The notes under the pieces: generated by a model
The model's database searches: none
What the model was told of the DNA's origin: nothing
The model's input: only the letters and a program-made list of their open reading frames with translations
DNA from: an uncultured Pseudomonadota bacterium
Lineage (GTDB): Bacteria; Myxococcota_A; UBA9160; PR03
Length of the DNA: 64,000 nucleotides
Reading direction: 5' to 3'
Assembly: GCA_900696485.1 (NCBI GenBank)
Contig: CAADGG010000079.1
Span: 1-64,000 of the forward strand
Program-made: the position numbers and the translations under genes
Shown: piece by piece, positions 9,849-19,094 of the stretch
How the letters are laid out: every line of letters begins with the position of its first letter
Position numbering within the stretch: position 1 is the stretch's first letter

Positions 9849-10622
9849 CTACTTCGTCGTCGCGATTCCGCCATCGACCGGCAGCACGACGCCGGTTACG
9901 TACGCACCGGCGCGCGAGGCCAGGTAGACGGCGGCGCCGGCCATGTCCTCCGGTTCGCCGATGCGGCCGAGCGGGCAGCTCGCACGGATGCCATCGCCGA
10001 ACTTCTCGAGCGTCTCGGCCATCATCTTGCTCTCGAACGGGCCCGGCGCGATCGCGTTCACCGTGATCTTCGGTGCGAGCCGGCGGGCGAGCACGCGGGT
10101 CAGGTGGTGCACCGCGGCCTTGCTCGACGAATACGCGTAGGTCTCGAGCAACGGCACCTGCAATCCGTCGATCGAACCGATGTTGAGGACGCGCGCCGGA
10201 TCGCCGGGCGAAGCCGCCGCCTCGAGCTGCGGCAGCAGGAAGCGCGTCAGGTCGAAGACGGCCTTCACGTTGAGCGCCATCACCTTGTCCCATCCCGCTT
10301 CGGGATAGTCGGCGAGCGGCGCGCCCCAGTTGGCGCCGGCATTGTTCACCAGCACGTGCAGCGCACGCTCGCGGCCGGCGATCTCGTCGGCGAGCGCGCG
10401 CGAGCCGGCCTGCGTCGACAGATCGGCGCTGACGCCGATCGCTTCGCCGTGCGACGACAGCGCCTTCACCGCGGCGTCCACCTCGGCCTGCTTGCGTGCC
10501 GCCACGTACACACGGGCCCCCGCCCCGACGAGTCCCGTCGCGATCATCTGTCCGATGCCGCGGGAGCCGCCGGTGACCAACGCCACCTTGCCCCGCACCG
10601 AGAACAACTGCTGCACGTCCAT
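9849..10622 (-). CDS. short-chain dehydrogenase/reductase
   Basis: A 257-residue classical SDR. The cofactor site is GKVALVTGGSRGIG (TGxxxGxG) with AARK following the second strand, which suggests NADP(H). NNAG, the catalytic Ser region NIGSIDGLQ and YAYSSSKAAVHHL (YxxxK) are present, and the C-terminus has the ITVNAIAPGPFESKMM and VLPVDGG segments. It resembles RhlG-type 3-oxoacyl reductases, but the substrate is uncertain. ATG 10622 was chosen over a longer frame because it gives the normal N-terminus. It lies 43 bases after the metallo-beta-lactamase-fold gene on the same strand. Confidence 0.85.
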   Translation of the reverse strand: MDVQQLFSVRGKVALVTGGSRGIGQMIATGLVGAGARVYVAARKQAEVDAAVKALSSHGEAIGVSADLSTQAGSRALADEIAGRERALHVLVNNAGANWGAPLADYPEAGWDKVMALNVKAVFDLTRFLLPQLEAAASPGDPARVLNIGSIDGLQVPLLETYAYSSSKAAVHHLTRVLARRLAPKITVNAIAPGPFESKMMAETLEKFGDGIRASCPLGRIGEPEDMAGAAVYLASRAGAYVTGVVLPVDGGIATTK

Positions 10623-10665
10623 CACGTCCGATCCTCCTGCCGCCGCGTCGGCGGCTGCCTGTCGT

Positions 10666-11643
10666 TCAGGGCGCCGCCACGCGGGCGCTCTCGCCGCCCA
10701 TCCCGGCTCGCGTCCGGACGGCTCCGCTCGCCTCTTCCCAGGCACGGCGCACGACGAAGTCGCGATCGAGCTGCAGGATCCCGGGAATCACGATCGCCCG
10801 GTAGCCCGCGTCCTCGCGGAGCTGCACGGCCGCGAGCGTCTCGTCGAGAGTCCTGCCGGCGGCGGCCAGCGGCTGCACCTGCGCCCACAGCTCGCGCAGG
10901 AAGCGCTGGAACTGCTCGATGCCGGCGCGGTCCGTGATGGCGCCATGACCGGGAATCACGTGATCCCAGCCGTCCATCGCCAGCACCCGGTCCAGCGTGG
11001 CCGGCCACTCGCGCACCGAGCCGCCGGCCTCGAGATCGATGTTCGGGTAGCGACGATGAAACAGCAGATCGCCGAGATGCAGCACCCGATCCTCGACGAA
11101 CTGCACGACGAGATCCCCATCGGTGTGGCCCCGGCCGAGGAACGAGGAGCGGATCGTCTTGCCGCCGAGCTTGATCTCATGGCGGTCCGTGAACGGGTCG
11201 TTCGGCAGCGCCTCGGGATGCGACACCCAGTATCCGTCGTGATCGAACGCCTGCATCAGCGCGCGCGTTCGCTGCGTCGCCACGATGCGCAGGCCGGGTG
11301 GGAAACCGGGATTCCCGTGGGTGTGATCGTAGTGGTAGTGCGTGTTGACGATCACTTCGACTTCCCGGCCGGTGAGCGCCTCGGCGGTCTCGCGAATGCG
11401 CTCGCCCTGCATCCGGAACGTCATCGTGTCGACGACGACGGCGCCGCGCTCGCTGCGCAGCACGCCCACGTTGCCGCCGAGGCCGGACAGCATCCAGACG
11501 TCCGGGGTCACGGACTCCGTGCCGAGCGTGCCGAGCTGCTGATAGATCCAGACCGCGAAGATTCCCCCGCCGGCGAGCAGCGCGACCAGCAGCCAGCCGA
11601 GGATTCGCCGAGCAGGAGATCGTCGACCCACGTAGCGCGTCAT
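10666..11643 (-). CDS. membrane-anchored metallo-beta-lactamase-fold hydrolase
   Basis: A 325-residue protein. Residues about 13-35 form one membrane-spanning or signal-anchor helix (ILGWLLVALLAGGGIFAVWIY). The MBL core follows, with the zinc motif NTHYHYDHTHGN (HxHxDH), a third ligand region SFLGRGHTDGDLVVQF, HLGDLLF and VIPGHGAITD, so a complete binuclear site is predicted. It probably acts in the periplasm. Similar proteins hydrolyse varied esters or lactones, and the substrate is not evident. It precedes the SDR gene in the same direction and is divergent from the MscS gene. Confidence 0.83.
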   Translation of the reverse strand: MTRYVGRRSPARRILGWLLVALLAGGGIFAVWIYQQLGTLGTESVTPDVWMLSGLGGNVGVLRSERGAVVVDTMTFRMQGERIRETAEALTGREVEVIVNTHYHYDHTHGNPGFPPGLRIVATQRTRALMQAFDHDGYWVSHPEALPNDPFTDRHEIKLGGKTIRSSFLGRGHTDGDLVVQFVEDRVLHLGDLLFHRRYPNIDLEAGGSVREWPATLDRVLAMDGWDHVIPGHGAITDRAGIEQFQRFLRELWAQVQPLAAAGRTLDETLAAVQLREDAGYRAIVIPGILQLDRDFVVRRAWEEASGAVRTRAGMGGESARVAAP

Positions 11644-11829
11644 TCTCCCCCCGGAGCGCAAAGATGGCGGGGCGCCATCATAGACACCACGGACGGCCAT
11701 CGCTGCCGGCGACGAAGTCGGGCGGCGCGATCGTCTCGATCGGATAGGCTCCCGACACGGCACGCTCGCGCGACCCCTTCGGCGCTGCGCGTCCCCCGCG
11801 ACCATCGACTGCCGCCAGGAGGACGTCCC

Positions 11830-13617
11830 ATGGCCCTCTCGATCCGCGTCTTCTCCGCCGCGCGCCGGACCTGCGCGGTCGCGGCGGGAATCGCGGCGCT
11901 CGCCCTCGCGGCGCCGGCGGCCGACGCCCAGCCGGAGAGCGGTGCGACGACGGAGGCGGCGGCCCCGGCGGCCCCGAAGCCGCCGCCGGCGCCGGAAGAC
12001 CCCTACGACCGCGGCACGCCGCGCAGCGCCGTCGAGGGGTTTCTCACGGCGGGGCGCGCGGACGATTGGGAGCGGGCGGCAGAGTACCTCGACCTGCGAC
12101 ATCTGCGCGCCGCCGAACGCGACGAGCGCGGCCGCGAACTCGCGCGGGATCTGAAAGGCGTGCTCGACCGCACGCTGTGGGTCGACCTCGCCGAATTGTC
12201 CGAGGATCCAGCCGGCCTGCGCGACGACGGGCTGCCGGCGCAGCGCGACCTGGTGGGGCGCATCGATGCCGTGCAACCACCGGTTCCGGTGTATGTCGAT
12301 CGGGTCCGGCGCGACGACGGCGTGCGGATCTGGAAGATCGCCAGCGTGACGCTGCGCGAAGTTCCCGCGTTGGCGGAACAATTCGGCGACGGCCTGCTGG
12401 CCGAGTATTTGCCGGAGATCTTCCTCACCTGGAGTTTCCTCGAGATCCGGCTGTGGCAGTGGATCGGGCTCATGATCCTGCTCGGCGCCGCCGCGCTGGT
12501 GAGCTGGATGATCGCGTGGATCGCCGCACGGATCCTGTCGCCGCTGTGGCGCCGGGTTCCCGTGGTGCGAGTGATGATCGCCCCGCTCGCCATGCTGATC
12601 GGGATCGGCTGCTTCTCCGGTTGGCGGCTGCTCCTCGGCCTCTCGCTTCCCGCCGAGCGCGCCGTCGGCGGACTGATCCGAATCGGTGTCGTTCTGGCGC
12701 TCACGTGGATGGGCTTCCGACTCGTGAACGCCGCCGAGGGCGTTCTTGCCGGTCGCGCGAGCCGGCTCGGGAATCCCGCGGCGGCCTCGATGCTGACGAT
12801 GGGCCGGCGTGCCGCCAAGACCCTCGTGCTGCTCATCGCGTTGCTGGGTGTGTTGCAGAATCTCGGCGTCAACATCACCGCGCTGGTCGCAGGCCTCGGC
12901 GTCGGCGGTCTGGCCGTCGCGCTGGCGGCCCAGAAGAGCCTCGAGAACCTCTTCGGGGGCATCACGATCGTCGCGGATCAGCCGGTACGGGTCGGTGACT
13001 TCTGCCGCTTCGGAGACCAGGTGGGCACCGTCGAGGACATCGGGCTGCGCTCGACGCGGATCCGGACGCTGGATCGCACGGTGGTGACGATTCCGAATGC
13101 GGAGTTCTCGTCGCTGCAGCTCGAGAACTTCGCCGCGCGCGATCGCTTCTGGTGGAAGCCGAAGCTCGGACTCCGCTACGAAACGACGCCGGATCAGATG
13201 CGCTGGGTCCTCGTCGAAGTGCGCAAGCTGCTGTATTCGCACCCGCGCGTCGATCCCGACCCGGCACGCGTTCGCTTCGTCAGCTTCGGCGCCTACTCGC
13301 TCGACATCGAGATCTTCGCGTACATCCACGCCGCGGACGTCAGTGAATACCTGGAGATCGGCGAAGACCTGAATCTCCGGATCATGGAGATCATCGCGAA
13401 CGCCGGCACCGGCTTCGCGTTCCCGTCGCAGACGCTGTACGTGGGCCGGGACGAAGGCCTCGACGCGGCAGCCGCCCGGCGCAGCGAAGCCGAGGTGGCC
13501 GACTGGCGGGAAGCCGGCGCGCTGCCGCTCCCTGGCTTCCCACCCGACCGGATCCGCGAACTCGGCGGATCGCTCGACTACCCGCCCAAAGGCTCCGCCC
13601 TGCGCCGCTCCGGTTGA
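11830..13617 (+). CDS. large MscS-family mechanosensitive channel
   Basis: A 595-residue protein preceded by a GGAGGA about 6 bases before the ATG. A signal peptide ending at DAQPES is followed by a periplasmic domain of about 170 residues and several membrane helices. The pore helix and MscS beta domain follow (GVNITALVAGLGVGGLAVAL, then KSLENLFGGI, PVRVGDFCRFGDQVGTVEDIGLRSTRIRTLD, VTIPNAEF). The C-terminal cytoplasmic alpha/beta domain contains PRVDPDPARVRFVSFGAYSLDIEIFAYI. It is a tension-gated osmotic safety valve of the extended MscS type. The stop codon is separated by one base from palindromic element copy 2. Confidence 0.9.
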   Translation: MALSIRVFSAARRTCAVAAGIAALALAAPAADAQPESGATTEAAAPAAPKPPPAPEDPYDRGTPRSAVEGFLTAGRADDWERAAEYLDLRHLRAAERDERGRELARDLKGVLDRTLWVDLAELSEDPAGLRDDGLPAQRDLVGRIDAVQPPVPVYVDRVRRDDGVRIWKIASVTLREVPALAEQFGDGLLAEYLPEIFLTWSFLEIRLWQWIGLMILLGAAALVSWMIAWIAARILSPLWRRVPVVRVMIAPLAMLIGIGCFSGWRLLLGLSLPAERAVGGLIRIGVVLALTWMGFRLVNAAEGVLAGRASRLGNPAAASMLTMGRRAAKTLVLLIALLGVLQNLGVNITALVAGLGVGGLAVALAAQKSLENLFGGITIVADQPVRVGDFCRFGDQVGTVEDIGLRSTRIRTLDRTVVTIPNAEFSSLQLENFAARDRFWWKPKLGLRYETTPDQMRWVLVEVRKLLYSHPRVDPDPARVRFVSFGAYSLDIEIFAYIHAADVSEYLEIGEDLNLRIMEIIANAGTGFAFPSQTLYVGRDEGLDAAAARRSEAEVADWREAGALPLPGFPPDRIRELGGSLDYPPKGSALRRSG

Positions 13618-13618
13618 T

Positions 13619-13701
13619 CGTCAAGAAAGGGGTCGGGTTCGTTTCGTCAACTTTTCCCGTCGGGAAAAGTTGACGAAACGAACCCGACCCCTTTCTTGAC
13701 G
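13619..13701. repeat. palindromic element, copy 2 (83 bp)
   Basis: A perfect inverted repeat centred on base 13660. It has the same outer and inner boxes as copy 1, with variable segment CGTTTC and its exact complement on the right arm. It starts one base after the MscS-family stop codon and lies between this gene and the convergent yqgE, so it is placed where a bidirectional terminator would be expected. Its core is identical to copy 5 at 61437-61521. Confidence 0.9.
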
Positions 13702-13714
13702 GTCTTCCTGGCGG

Positions 13715-14275
13715 CTAGTGGATGCCAGGCGTGGAGATGACGGTGGCGGGGTCGATGCCGAGCAGGCGCCAGGCGTGATCCCAGAGCTGGTCGGAAGCGA
13801 CGTCGAACACGGCGGGGTGACTGAGTGGCGCCAGCACCCACGCGCCTTGGATCAATTCGGTTTCGAGCTGACCGGGCCCCCACCCCGCGTAGCCGAGAAA
13901 GATGCGCAGTCGCTCTGGTGGCTGCGCCGCGACGATGCGCAGCGCTTCGAGCGAACCGGCGAAGTGGATGCCGGTCTCGACTCGCGTCGCACCGGCGACG
14001 CAGGCCAGCGCGTCGTCACCCGTCACGACCCAGCCGGTCTCCGGCTGCACCGGTCCGCCCCAATGCACGCCGAGTTCTCGAGGACCACGCCACGAGACGC
14101 CGAGCGTCTCGCACAGATCCTCCGCCCGCACGTCGGCCGGTCGATTCAGCACGAGGCCGACCGTGCCGTCCTCGTCGTGATGCACGAGCAGCACCACGGT
14201 CCGGCAGAAGTTGGGATCCGCGAGATCCGGCATCGCCACGAGCAGGGACGGAGCGAGGGAGTTTTCCGTGGCCAC
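13715..14275 (-). CDS. yqgE: YqgE/AlgH-family protein
   Basis: A 186-residue protein starting at GTG. It matches UPF0301 (YqgE/AlgH) along its whole length: SLLVAMPDLADPNFCRTVVLLVHHDEDGTVGLVLNRP at the N-terminus, GVHWGGPVQPETGWVV in the middle and LRIFLGYAGWGPGQLETEL followed by SWVL-like residues at the end. The family is cytosolic and of unknown biochemical activity. It converges with the MscS gene, with palindromic element copy 2 between them, and is divergent from the CPBP gene across 68 bp. Confidence 0.92.
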   Translation of the reverse strand: MATENSLAPSLLVAMPDLADPNFCRTVVLLVHHDEDGTVGLVLNRPADVRAEDLCETLGVSWRGPRELGVHWGGPVQPETGWVVTGDDALACVAGATRVETGIHFAGSLEALRIVAAQPPERLRIFLGYAGWGPGQLETELIQGAWVLAPLSHPAVFDVASDQLWDHAWRLLGIDPATVISTPGIH

Positions 14276-14343
14276 CCGGGAATCCTAGCCGAGCTCCCGG
14301 CGACCTGACGACCCTCGCGAAAAAGCGGCGATATCCTGCGCAG

Positions 14344-15138
14344 ATGCAATGGCAACGCGGCGTGCGTGCGGGATCGTTCGCGCTGGCCGTACCGGTCGTC
14401 ATCGCGCTGCGAAACGCCGCGTCCGTCGTGTGGCGTCCCGACCCGGATGGCGCCGTGACGCTGGCGCTCGATGCGCTCGCGACGGCAGCGCTGTTCGCAC
14501 TGCTGGCCCTGGCCGGCGCCGCCCTGAGCCGCGACGCCCTTCCGGTGCGACTCGGTCTCCGCCGCGGACGCTTCGATGCGAGAACCATCGCGATCGCCGC
14601 CTTCGGTCTGCTCGGGCTCTCCCACGCGGTGGATGGCCTGCTCACGCTGCTCGGATTCCCCGTCTCCGCCTCACTCGCGCGCCTCGCCGCGACGCTGTCC
14701 GCCGCCACGCCGGCGCAACTGGCGCTCGCGCTCGCGGCGCTGGCGCTCGGCTCGGCGAGCGCCGAAGAGTTGTTCTTTCGCGGCTTCCTGCAGCGCGGAC
14801 TCGAGCGCGTCCTCGGGGCCGCCGGCGCGATCGCCGTCGCCACGCTTGCATTCGGCGCCGCCCACGGCGACCCCGTACACGCCATCGCGACGCTTCCGCT
14901 CGGGGTCTACCTCGGCGTGCTGGTGTGGCGGGATGGCTCGCTCCGGCCCGCCCTCGTCGCACACGTCGTCAACAACGCGTTCGCCGTCGTCGAGGCGGCG
15001 AACGACGACCGGCTCCCGGAGAGCGGGCCCCTTGCGCTCGCGACGGTCGTGCTCGGGCTCACCATCGCCGCCGTGTCGCTGCGGACGGTCCTCCGGGGCT
15101 CTTCGCCCCCGACCCCTGTGACGACACCGCCCGCTTGA
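14344..15138 (+). CDS. CPBP-family intramembrane metalloprotease
   Basis: A 264-residue membrane protein with about seven hydrophobic segments. The CPBP (Abi/CAAX-like) motifs are in order: SAEELFFRGFLQRGLE (EExxxR), FGAAHGDPVHAI (FxxxH) and the third motif HVVNNAFAVV. These residues form the glutamate/histidine site of this protease family, which includes type II CAAX prenyl proteases and bacteriocin self-immunity proteins. The substrate is unknown. ATG 14344 starts immediately before the first membrane helix. The next gene follows after 4 bases. Confidence 0.85.
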   Translation: MQWQRGVRAGSFALAVPVVIALRNAASVVWRPDPDGAVTLALDALATAALFALLALAGAALSRDALPVRLGLRRGRFDARTIAIAAFGLLGLSHAVDGLLTLLGFPVSASLARLAATLSAATPAQLALALAALALGSASAEELFFRGFLQRGLERVLGAAGAIAVATLAFGAAHGDPVHAIATLPLGVYLGVLVWRDGSLRPALVAHVVNNAFAVVEAANDDRLPESGPLALATVVLGLTIAAVSLRTVLRGSSPPTPVTTPPA

Positions 15139-15142
15139 GTCC

Positions 15143-16606
15143 GTGCTCCGTCCGGCCGATCGGGTACCGGGGACCTTCGGGAGAACGCCATTGGCGAGGC
15201 AGGCACGACAGTCCGCTGATTCACAGAGCTTTCCCGTCCTCCTCGTGGATGACGGCGAGCTCGATGACGTGCGCGGCCTGCTCGATGCACTCGGGATCGA
15301 TTTCGCCCACCTGCGCGGCGGCGCCGTCCCGAATCGCCTCGCTCCGCCGCGCGATCTGTTTCTGGCGACGATGCGCCGCGCCAAGCTCGCGCGGGCGTGG
15401 CCGCATGCGAGCGATGGCACGCTGCGCCCGGTGCGCATCGCATTCGCACAGGAGGACTCGGTCACCGCACGCGCCACGCTGCGCCGGATGGGTTTCTCGT
15501 ATCTGGTCCGTCGGCCCATCCATCCCGCTGCGCTGCGACTGCTGCTCCTGCGTGCGCTCTATCGCGGCGAGGAGCGCCGCTCGGACGCTCGCGTTCCGAT
15601 CGGCTTCGACATCAGCCTGCGGTCTGGGATGCGACGGCGGGAAGCGCTGCTCGTCGATCTCTCGCGCGGCGGCTGCCGACTGATCACCGATCGCGCGCTG
15701 CCGGCCGGCGCAAAGCTCAGCCTGCACCTGCCGGGAGAGCTGCTCGGCGATGGCGATCTCAGCATCGCCGGCGAGATCCTGCGCTGCGAGCGGGATCCCC
15801 AGGCGCTGGCAGACGGCGGGTTCCGGATCGCCGTCCGATTCCACGGTCTGCGAGAAGCCGACCGCGAGCAGCTCGAGCGCTTCCTCGGACGGCGCGACGT
15901 GCGGCTCGGACCGGCGCTCGAGCCCGGCGTCCAGACGCTGCACCCCCCGGTTGCGGCGCCGGCCAGCGCGGCCGCGTCACGTCCTCCCGCCCCGTCCCGG
16001 TCCCCGTCGCCCCCGCCCGCCCCGTCCCGCGACGAGTCCGTCGCCACTTCGGACGACCCGCACGAGCAGACCGCGAGCGCCGCGGCCGCCGGGACGGCGC
16101 AGACGGCCGCACCGGCCGCGACGAGGCCGGCGGACCGCCCGCAACGCGAACCACACGAGGAGCGGGAAGCCAGCGCATCCCCGCGACTCGGCGCCGCTCT
16201 GATCGGCCGGACCGCGCGCCGAGGCCCGCCGCGGGAACGCCGCAACCGTCCGCGAGCGGTGTATGGCCGGAGGGTGATCGCCGAGGCGGCCGCTGCCATG
16301 CACCGGATGCTGCTCGGTCGCGATCTCGCCGTCGGCGGCATGCGGGTCGACGCCCACCCGGACCTCAAGGTCGGCGCGAGGCTACGCCTGGCGCTCTACG
16401 ATCCGGCCCGCGAGGCCCCGCTGGTCGTCGACGCCGTCGTGGCGCGCGACGATGGAGCCCGCGGCGTCGGCCTGCAGTTCCTCGCCGTCGCGCCGGACGT
16501 CGCGTCACGGCTCGAGCAGCTCGTCGCCACGCTGCCGCCGGTCGAGCAGCTCCGGGACGGAGAAGCCGGCGCGCTCGGGACCGTGGTCGGCGAGATCGTC
16601 GCCTGA
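15143..16606 (+). CDS. two-PilZ-domain protein with receiver-like N-terminus
   Basis: A 487-residue protein if the GTG at 15143 is used; a TTG at residue 18 is an equally possible start. The N-terminal 120 residues (FPVLLVDDGELDD...YLVRRPIHPAAL) look like a degenerate receiver domain with no clear phospho-acceptor. A PilZ domain follows (GEERRSDARVPIGFDISLR, LLVDLSRGGCRLITD), then a Pro/Ala-rich linker (about 265-345), and then a second PilZ-like unit (RNRPRAVYGRRVIAE, RDLAVGGMRVDAHPDL, GVGLQF). PilZ domains bind cyclic di-GMP through RxxxR and D/NxSxxG; the first domain keeps RRSDAR and DLSRGG, and the second is weaker. It is probably a c-di-GMP effector. Confidence 0.7.
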   Translation: MLRPADRVPGTFGRTPLARQARQSADSQSFPVLLVDDGELDDVRGLLDALGIDFAHLRGGAVPNRLAPPRDLFLATMRRAKLARAWPHASDGTLRPVRIAFAQEDSVTARATLRRMGFSYLVRRPIHPAALRLLLLRALYRGEERRSDARVPIGFDISLRSGMRRREALLVDLSRGGCRLITDRALPAGAKLSLHLPGELLGDGDLSIAGEILRCERDPQALADGGFRIAVRFHGLREADREQLERFLGRRDVRLGPALEPGVQTLHPPVAAPASAAASRPPAPSRSPSPPPAPSRDESVATSDDPHEQTASAAAAGTAQTAAPAATRPADRPQREPHEEREASASPRLGAALIGRTARRGPPRERRNRPRAVYGRRVIAEAAAAMHRMLLGRDLAVGGMRVDAHPDLKVGARLRLALYDPAREAPLVVDAVVARDDGARGVGLQFLAVAPDVASRLEQLVATLPPVEQLRDGEAGALGTVVGEIVA

Positions 16607-16615
16607 GCAACCGCG

Positions 16616-18046
16616 TCAGTGGAGGTTGCGCCCCGCGTGATCGGTCCCGACCGGGGCGGCCGCGAGGGTCGTCTCCGGAGTGCACGCGCCGTCGCCGCAG
16701 AACACCGCGCGGAGCACGCCGGCCGCGATCTGGGACGCGCCGTGCCAGCGCTTGTCCTGATGGACGACGACGGTCGCCACCGCGACGCGCGGGGCGTCCG
16801 CAGGAGCCACGCCGATGAACCACTCGTAGCGTCCCTTCGGATTCGGGCCGGAGAGGCTTCCGGTCTTTCCGGCCACTCGGATCGACGAGAGCAGCGGGCG
16901 TCCTTTCGCATCGCGAAACGCGCGTCGGGCGGTTCCGGAGAGCGTCGTCTCGACCAGCATGCTGCGCAGCTCGCGCGTGACGCGCCGGCCGAGCACCTTC
17001 CGCGGCGCAGCCTCCGGAAGCACCAACTCGGCGCCACCGGCATCGGTGACGCGCGCGATCCAGCGCGGTGACACGAGCTTCCCATCCGCCAGCGACGCAG
17101 CCAGCCGGGCCGCTGCCAGCGGGGCCAGCCGGGATCCCGCGAGTCCCGAGCCGAGTTCTCCGAGGGCGAGCCGCGATCCGATCGCATCGACCTCGCCCGG
17201 TGCGTGCCCGGGGCCCGGTGGTTCGAGGATCCCGAGCGTCGCGAGCTCGTCGAGCATGCGCAGCTCCCCGACGTCGTGCACTGCGAGCTGCGCGAAACAT
17301 TGGTTGTTGGACGTCGCGAGTGCGTGCTCGAAGCTGGCGGTGCGCGTCCGGCCCCGCCCCGGAGGGTCGAGCAGCGCCGCGCTGAGCGCGTACGGACTGC
17401 CGCGGAACCGGCACGGACGGGACACTGCCTGCGGCGCGCTGTCGAGCACCGCCGCTGCCGTCACCACCTTCATCAGCGACGCCATCGGATAGGGCCGCGT
17501 GGCCGGGAAGACGGTGGGATTGGTCGAGACGTAGCTGAGCACACGGCCGTCGAGCGGGTCCATCACGATCACGTGGCCGAGCGGGACACGGCCGCGCTGC
17601 AGCACCGCCCCGATCGCGCGCGTGAGATCGGGATCCACCGTGTACTCGATCTCGAGCGGGCCGAGAACGCCGGAGAGCGAAGCCGGCACGTCGATCTGCT
17701 CGGTAGCGATCGCCGCCGGGCCGGCAGCCAGCCCGGCAAGACCGGTGCGGGCGGACGGCGGGAGCCGGCGTAGCACCTCATCCGGAACCGGCAGCGGCGC
17801 CGGTAGCGCCGGCATCGACGCGACGGCCGCAACGCTGTCGACGTCGGCCGGCGCGCCGACCGGGCCGGGATCGGCGGCGCCGGGCGGACCGGCAGCGACT
17901 GCGGAGAGCGGCGGCGTTCCGACCGGCGCCACGCGCGACGAAGTCCCGAGGTGCACAGCCGTCCACCAGCCGCCGGCGAAGCCGAGCGCCACCAACAGCG
18001 CCATCGTCAGTCGGCCGCGACGCGTCATCCGGCGCTGCCGGCGCAT
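16616..18046 (-). CDS. penicillin-binding transpeptidase, membrane-anchored
   Basis: A 476-residue protein with one N-terminal signal-anchor helix (LTMALLVALGFAGGWWTAVHL) and a periplasmic transpeptidase domain. The active-site triad is complete: SLMK (Ser-x-x-Lys) in PYPMASLMKVVTAAAVL, SNN in ALATSNNQCFAQLA, and KTG in RVAGKTGSLSGPNPKG. No glycosyltransferase or obvious pedestal domain is present; the region 50-190 is a Pro/Ala-rich linker and a short dimerisation-like stretch, so it is shorter than class B PBPs. It probably cross-links peptidoglycan. The ATG at 18046 was chosen because the 36 residues upstream in the same frame are not membrane-like. Confidence 0.8.
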   Translation of the reverse strand: MRRQRRMTRRGRLTMALLVALGFAGGWWTAVHLGTSSRVAPVGTPPLSAVAAGPPGAADPGPVGAPADVDSVAAVASMPALPAPLPVPDEVLRRLPPSARTGLAGLAAGPAAIATEQIDVPASLSGVLGPLEIEYTVDPDLTRAIGAVLQRGRVPLGHVIVMDPLDGRVLSYVSTNPTVFPATRPYPMASLMKVVTAAAVLDSAPQAVSRPCRFRGSPYALSAALLDPPGRGRTRTASFEHALATSNNQCFAQLAVHDVGELRMLDELATLGILEPPGPGHAPGEVDAIGSRLALGELGSGLAGSRLAPLAAARLAASLADGKLVSPRWIARVTDAGGAELVLPEAAPRKVLGRRVTRELRSMLVETTLSGTARRAFRDAKGRPLLSSIRVAGKTGSLSGPNPKGRYEWFIGVAPADAPRVAVATVVVHQDKRWHGASQIAAGVLRAVFCGDGACTPETTLAAAPVGTDHAGRNLH

Positions 18047-18173
18047 CGTGCTGCCGCCTGCTCCGGTCGTCGCCCTGCGCAACTGCGGGTTGAGCCCCGG
18101 ACCGACCGGCACCCGCCCAGCCGGACGCGAACCCTCGAACGAGCTGGAACGCAAGCCGGATCCCCCCTCTTCT

Positions 18174-18229
18174 CATCCCCTGGCCGGCATCCCCTGGCCG
18201 GCATCGTGTGGCCGGCCTCCTCTGGTCGG
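18174..18229. repeat. 14-bp imperfect tandem repeat
   Basis: Four consecutive 14-bp units related to CATCCCCTGGCCGG. The first two are identical, and the third and fourth are diverged. It lies in the 274-bp gap between the start of the penicillin-binding transpeptidase gene and the stop of the Nfu gene. I see no other recognisable feature in this gap. Confidence 0.7.
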
Positions 18230-18320
18230 CGGAACGCAGGCGGACGCTGAGTGCCGCCCAGCACACCTGCCCGGAGGGGGGACCTCAGGCAGGCGTGATC
18301 TCGATCCTGTTGCGACCGGG

Positions 18321-18860
18321 CTAGAGCGCGACCACCTGCTGCACCTCCGGCACCGCTTCGCGCAGCCGCGCTTCGATGCCGTGTTTGAGCGTCGCCGTCG
18401 AACTCGGGCAGCCGCTGCACGAGCCCTGCAGGTAGAGTTCGACCGTGCCGTCGCGGAAGCCCGCGAAGAGCACGTCGCCGCCGTCCTGCGCGATGTACGG
18501 CCGGATCTCCTGGTCGAGGAGACGCTGGATCCGTTCTTCGACGTCGGAGCGACTCTGCGTGCGTGACGCCTCCCAGGCCGGACCGAGAGCGGGCTCCCCG
18601 CTCGCGGCGAACGCCTTGAGCGCGTCGACCAGCGACTGCGCGAGGGCCGGCCACGTCACCTCTTCGCGCTTCGTCACCGTCACGAAGTTGCCGGCGAGGA
18701 AGACGCCGCTCACACCGTCGATCGCGAACAGCCGCGTCGCCAGCGGGGAGCCGTCGACGGCCGGAGCGTCGGCGAAGCGCGCGCTCGAGCCGCCATCGAC
18801 CAGCCTGCGAGACAGGATCCACTTCACACTGTGTGGATTGGGGGTGCGTTCGGCGCGCAT
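18321..18860 (-). CDS. Nfu/NifU-C-type iron-sulfur scaffold protein
   Basis: A 179-residue protein with two domains. The N-terminal Nfu domain (RAERTPNPHSVKWIL...FVTVTK) is followed by the NifU C-terminal domain (IRPYIAQDGGDVLFAGF, LYLQGSCSGCPSSTATLKHGIE), which has the CxxC pair that holds a transferable [4Fe-4S] cluster. It would deliver clusters to apoproteins in the cytosol. ATG 18860 is chosen because the family normally starts a few residues before TPNP; the frame is open for 65 further codons upstream without family resemblance. It stands alone, not in an isc or suf cluster. Confidence 0.9.
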   Translation of the reverse strand: MRAERTPNPHSVKWILSRRLVDGGSSARFADAPAVDGSPLATRLFAIDGVSGVFLAGNFVTVTKREEVTWPALAQSLVDALKAFAASGEPALGPAWEASRTQSRSDVEERIQRLLDQEIRPYIAQDGGDVLFAGFRDGTVELYLQGSCSGCPSSTATLKHGIEARLREAVPEVQQVVAL

Positions 18861-19094
18861 CTGGAAATCCAGTTCGAACGAAGCGGAATTCGTCGCGGAA
18901 GTGGACGTCGGTGCAGACAAGGCGGTCTCCGGCGCGCCGGGGGGGGAACGGCGTCGAGCTGCCAGGGTAGAGCCGTGCGGCCGCTCCGCCAACCGGTCCT
19001 CGAGTGGGTGCCCGGCGGTCGCGGACCGCTCCCAGGCTCGCCGAAGATCGGCCACTGGCGAACGCGCAGCGCCGGCCGACTTTCGGCAACCCTG

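Noticed and set aside
10666-13329. 887-codon minus-strand frame over the MscS gene
   Set aside because: The MBL-fold protein ends the meaningful part at 11643; upstream codons are the shadow of the channel gene.
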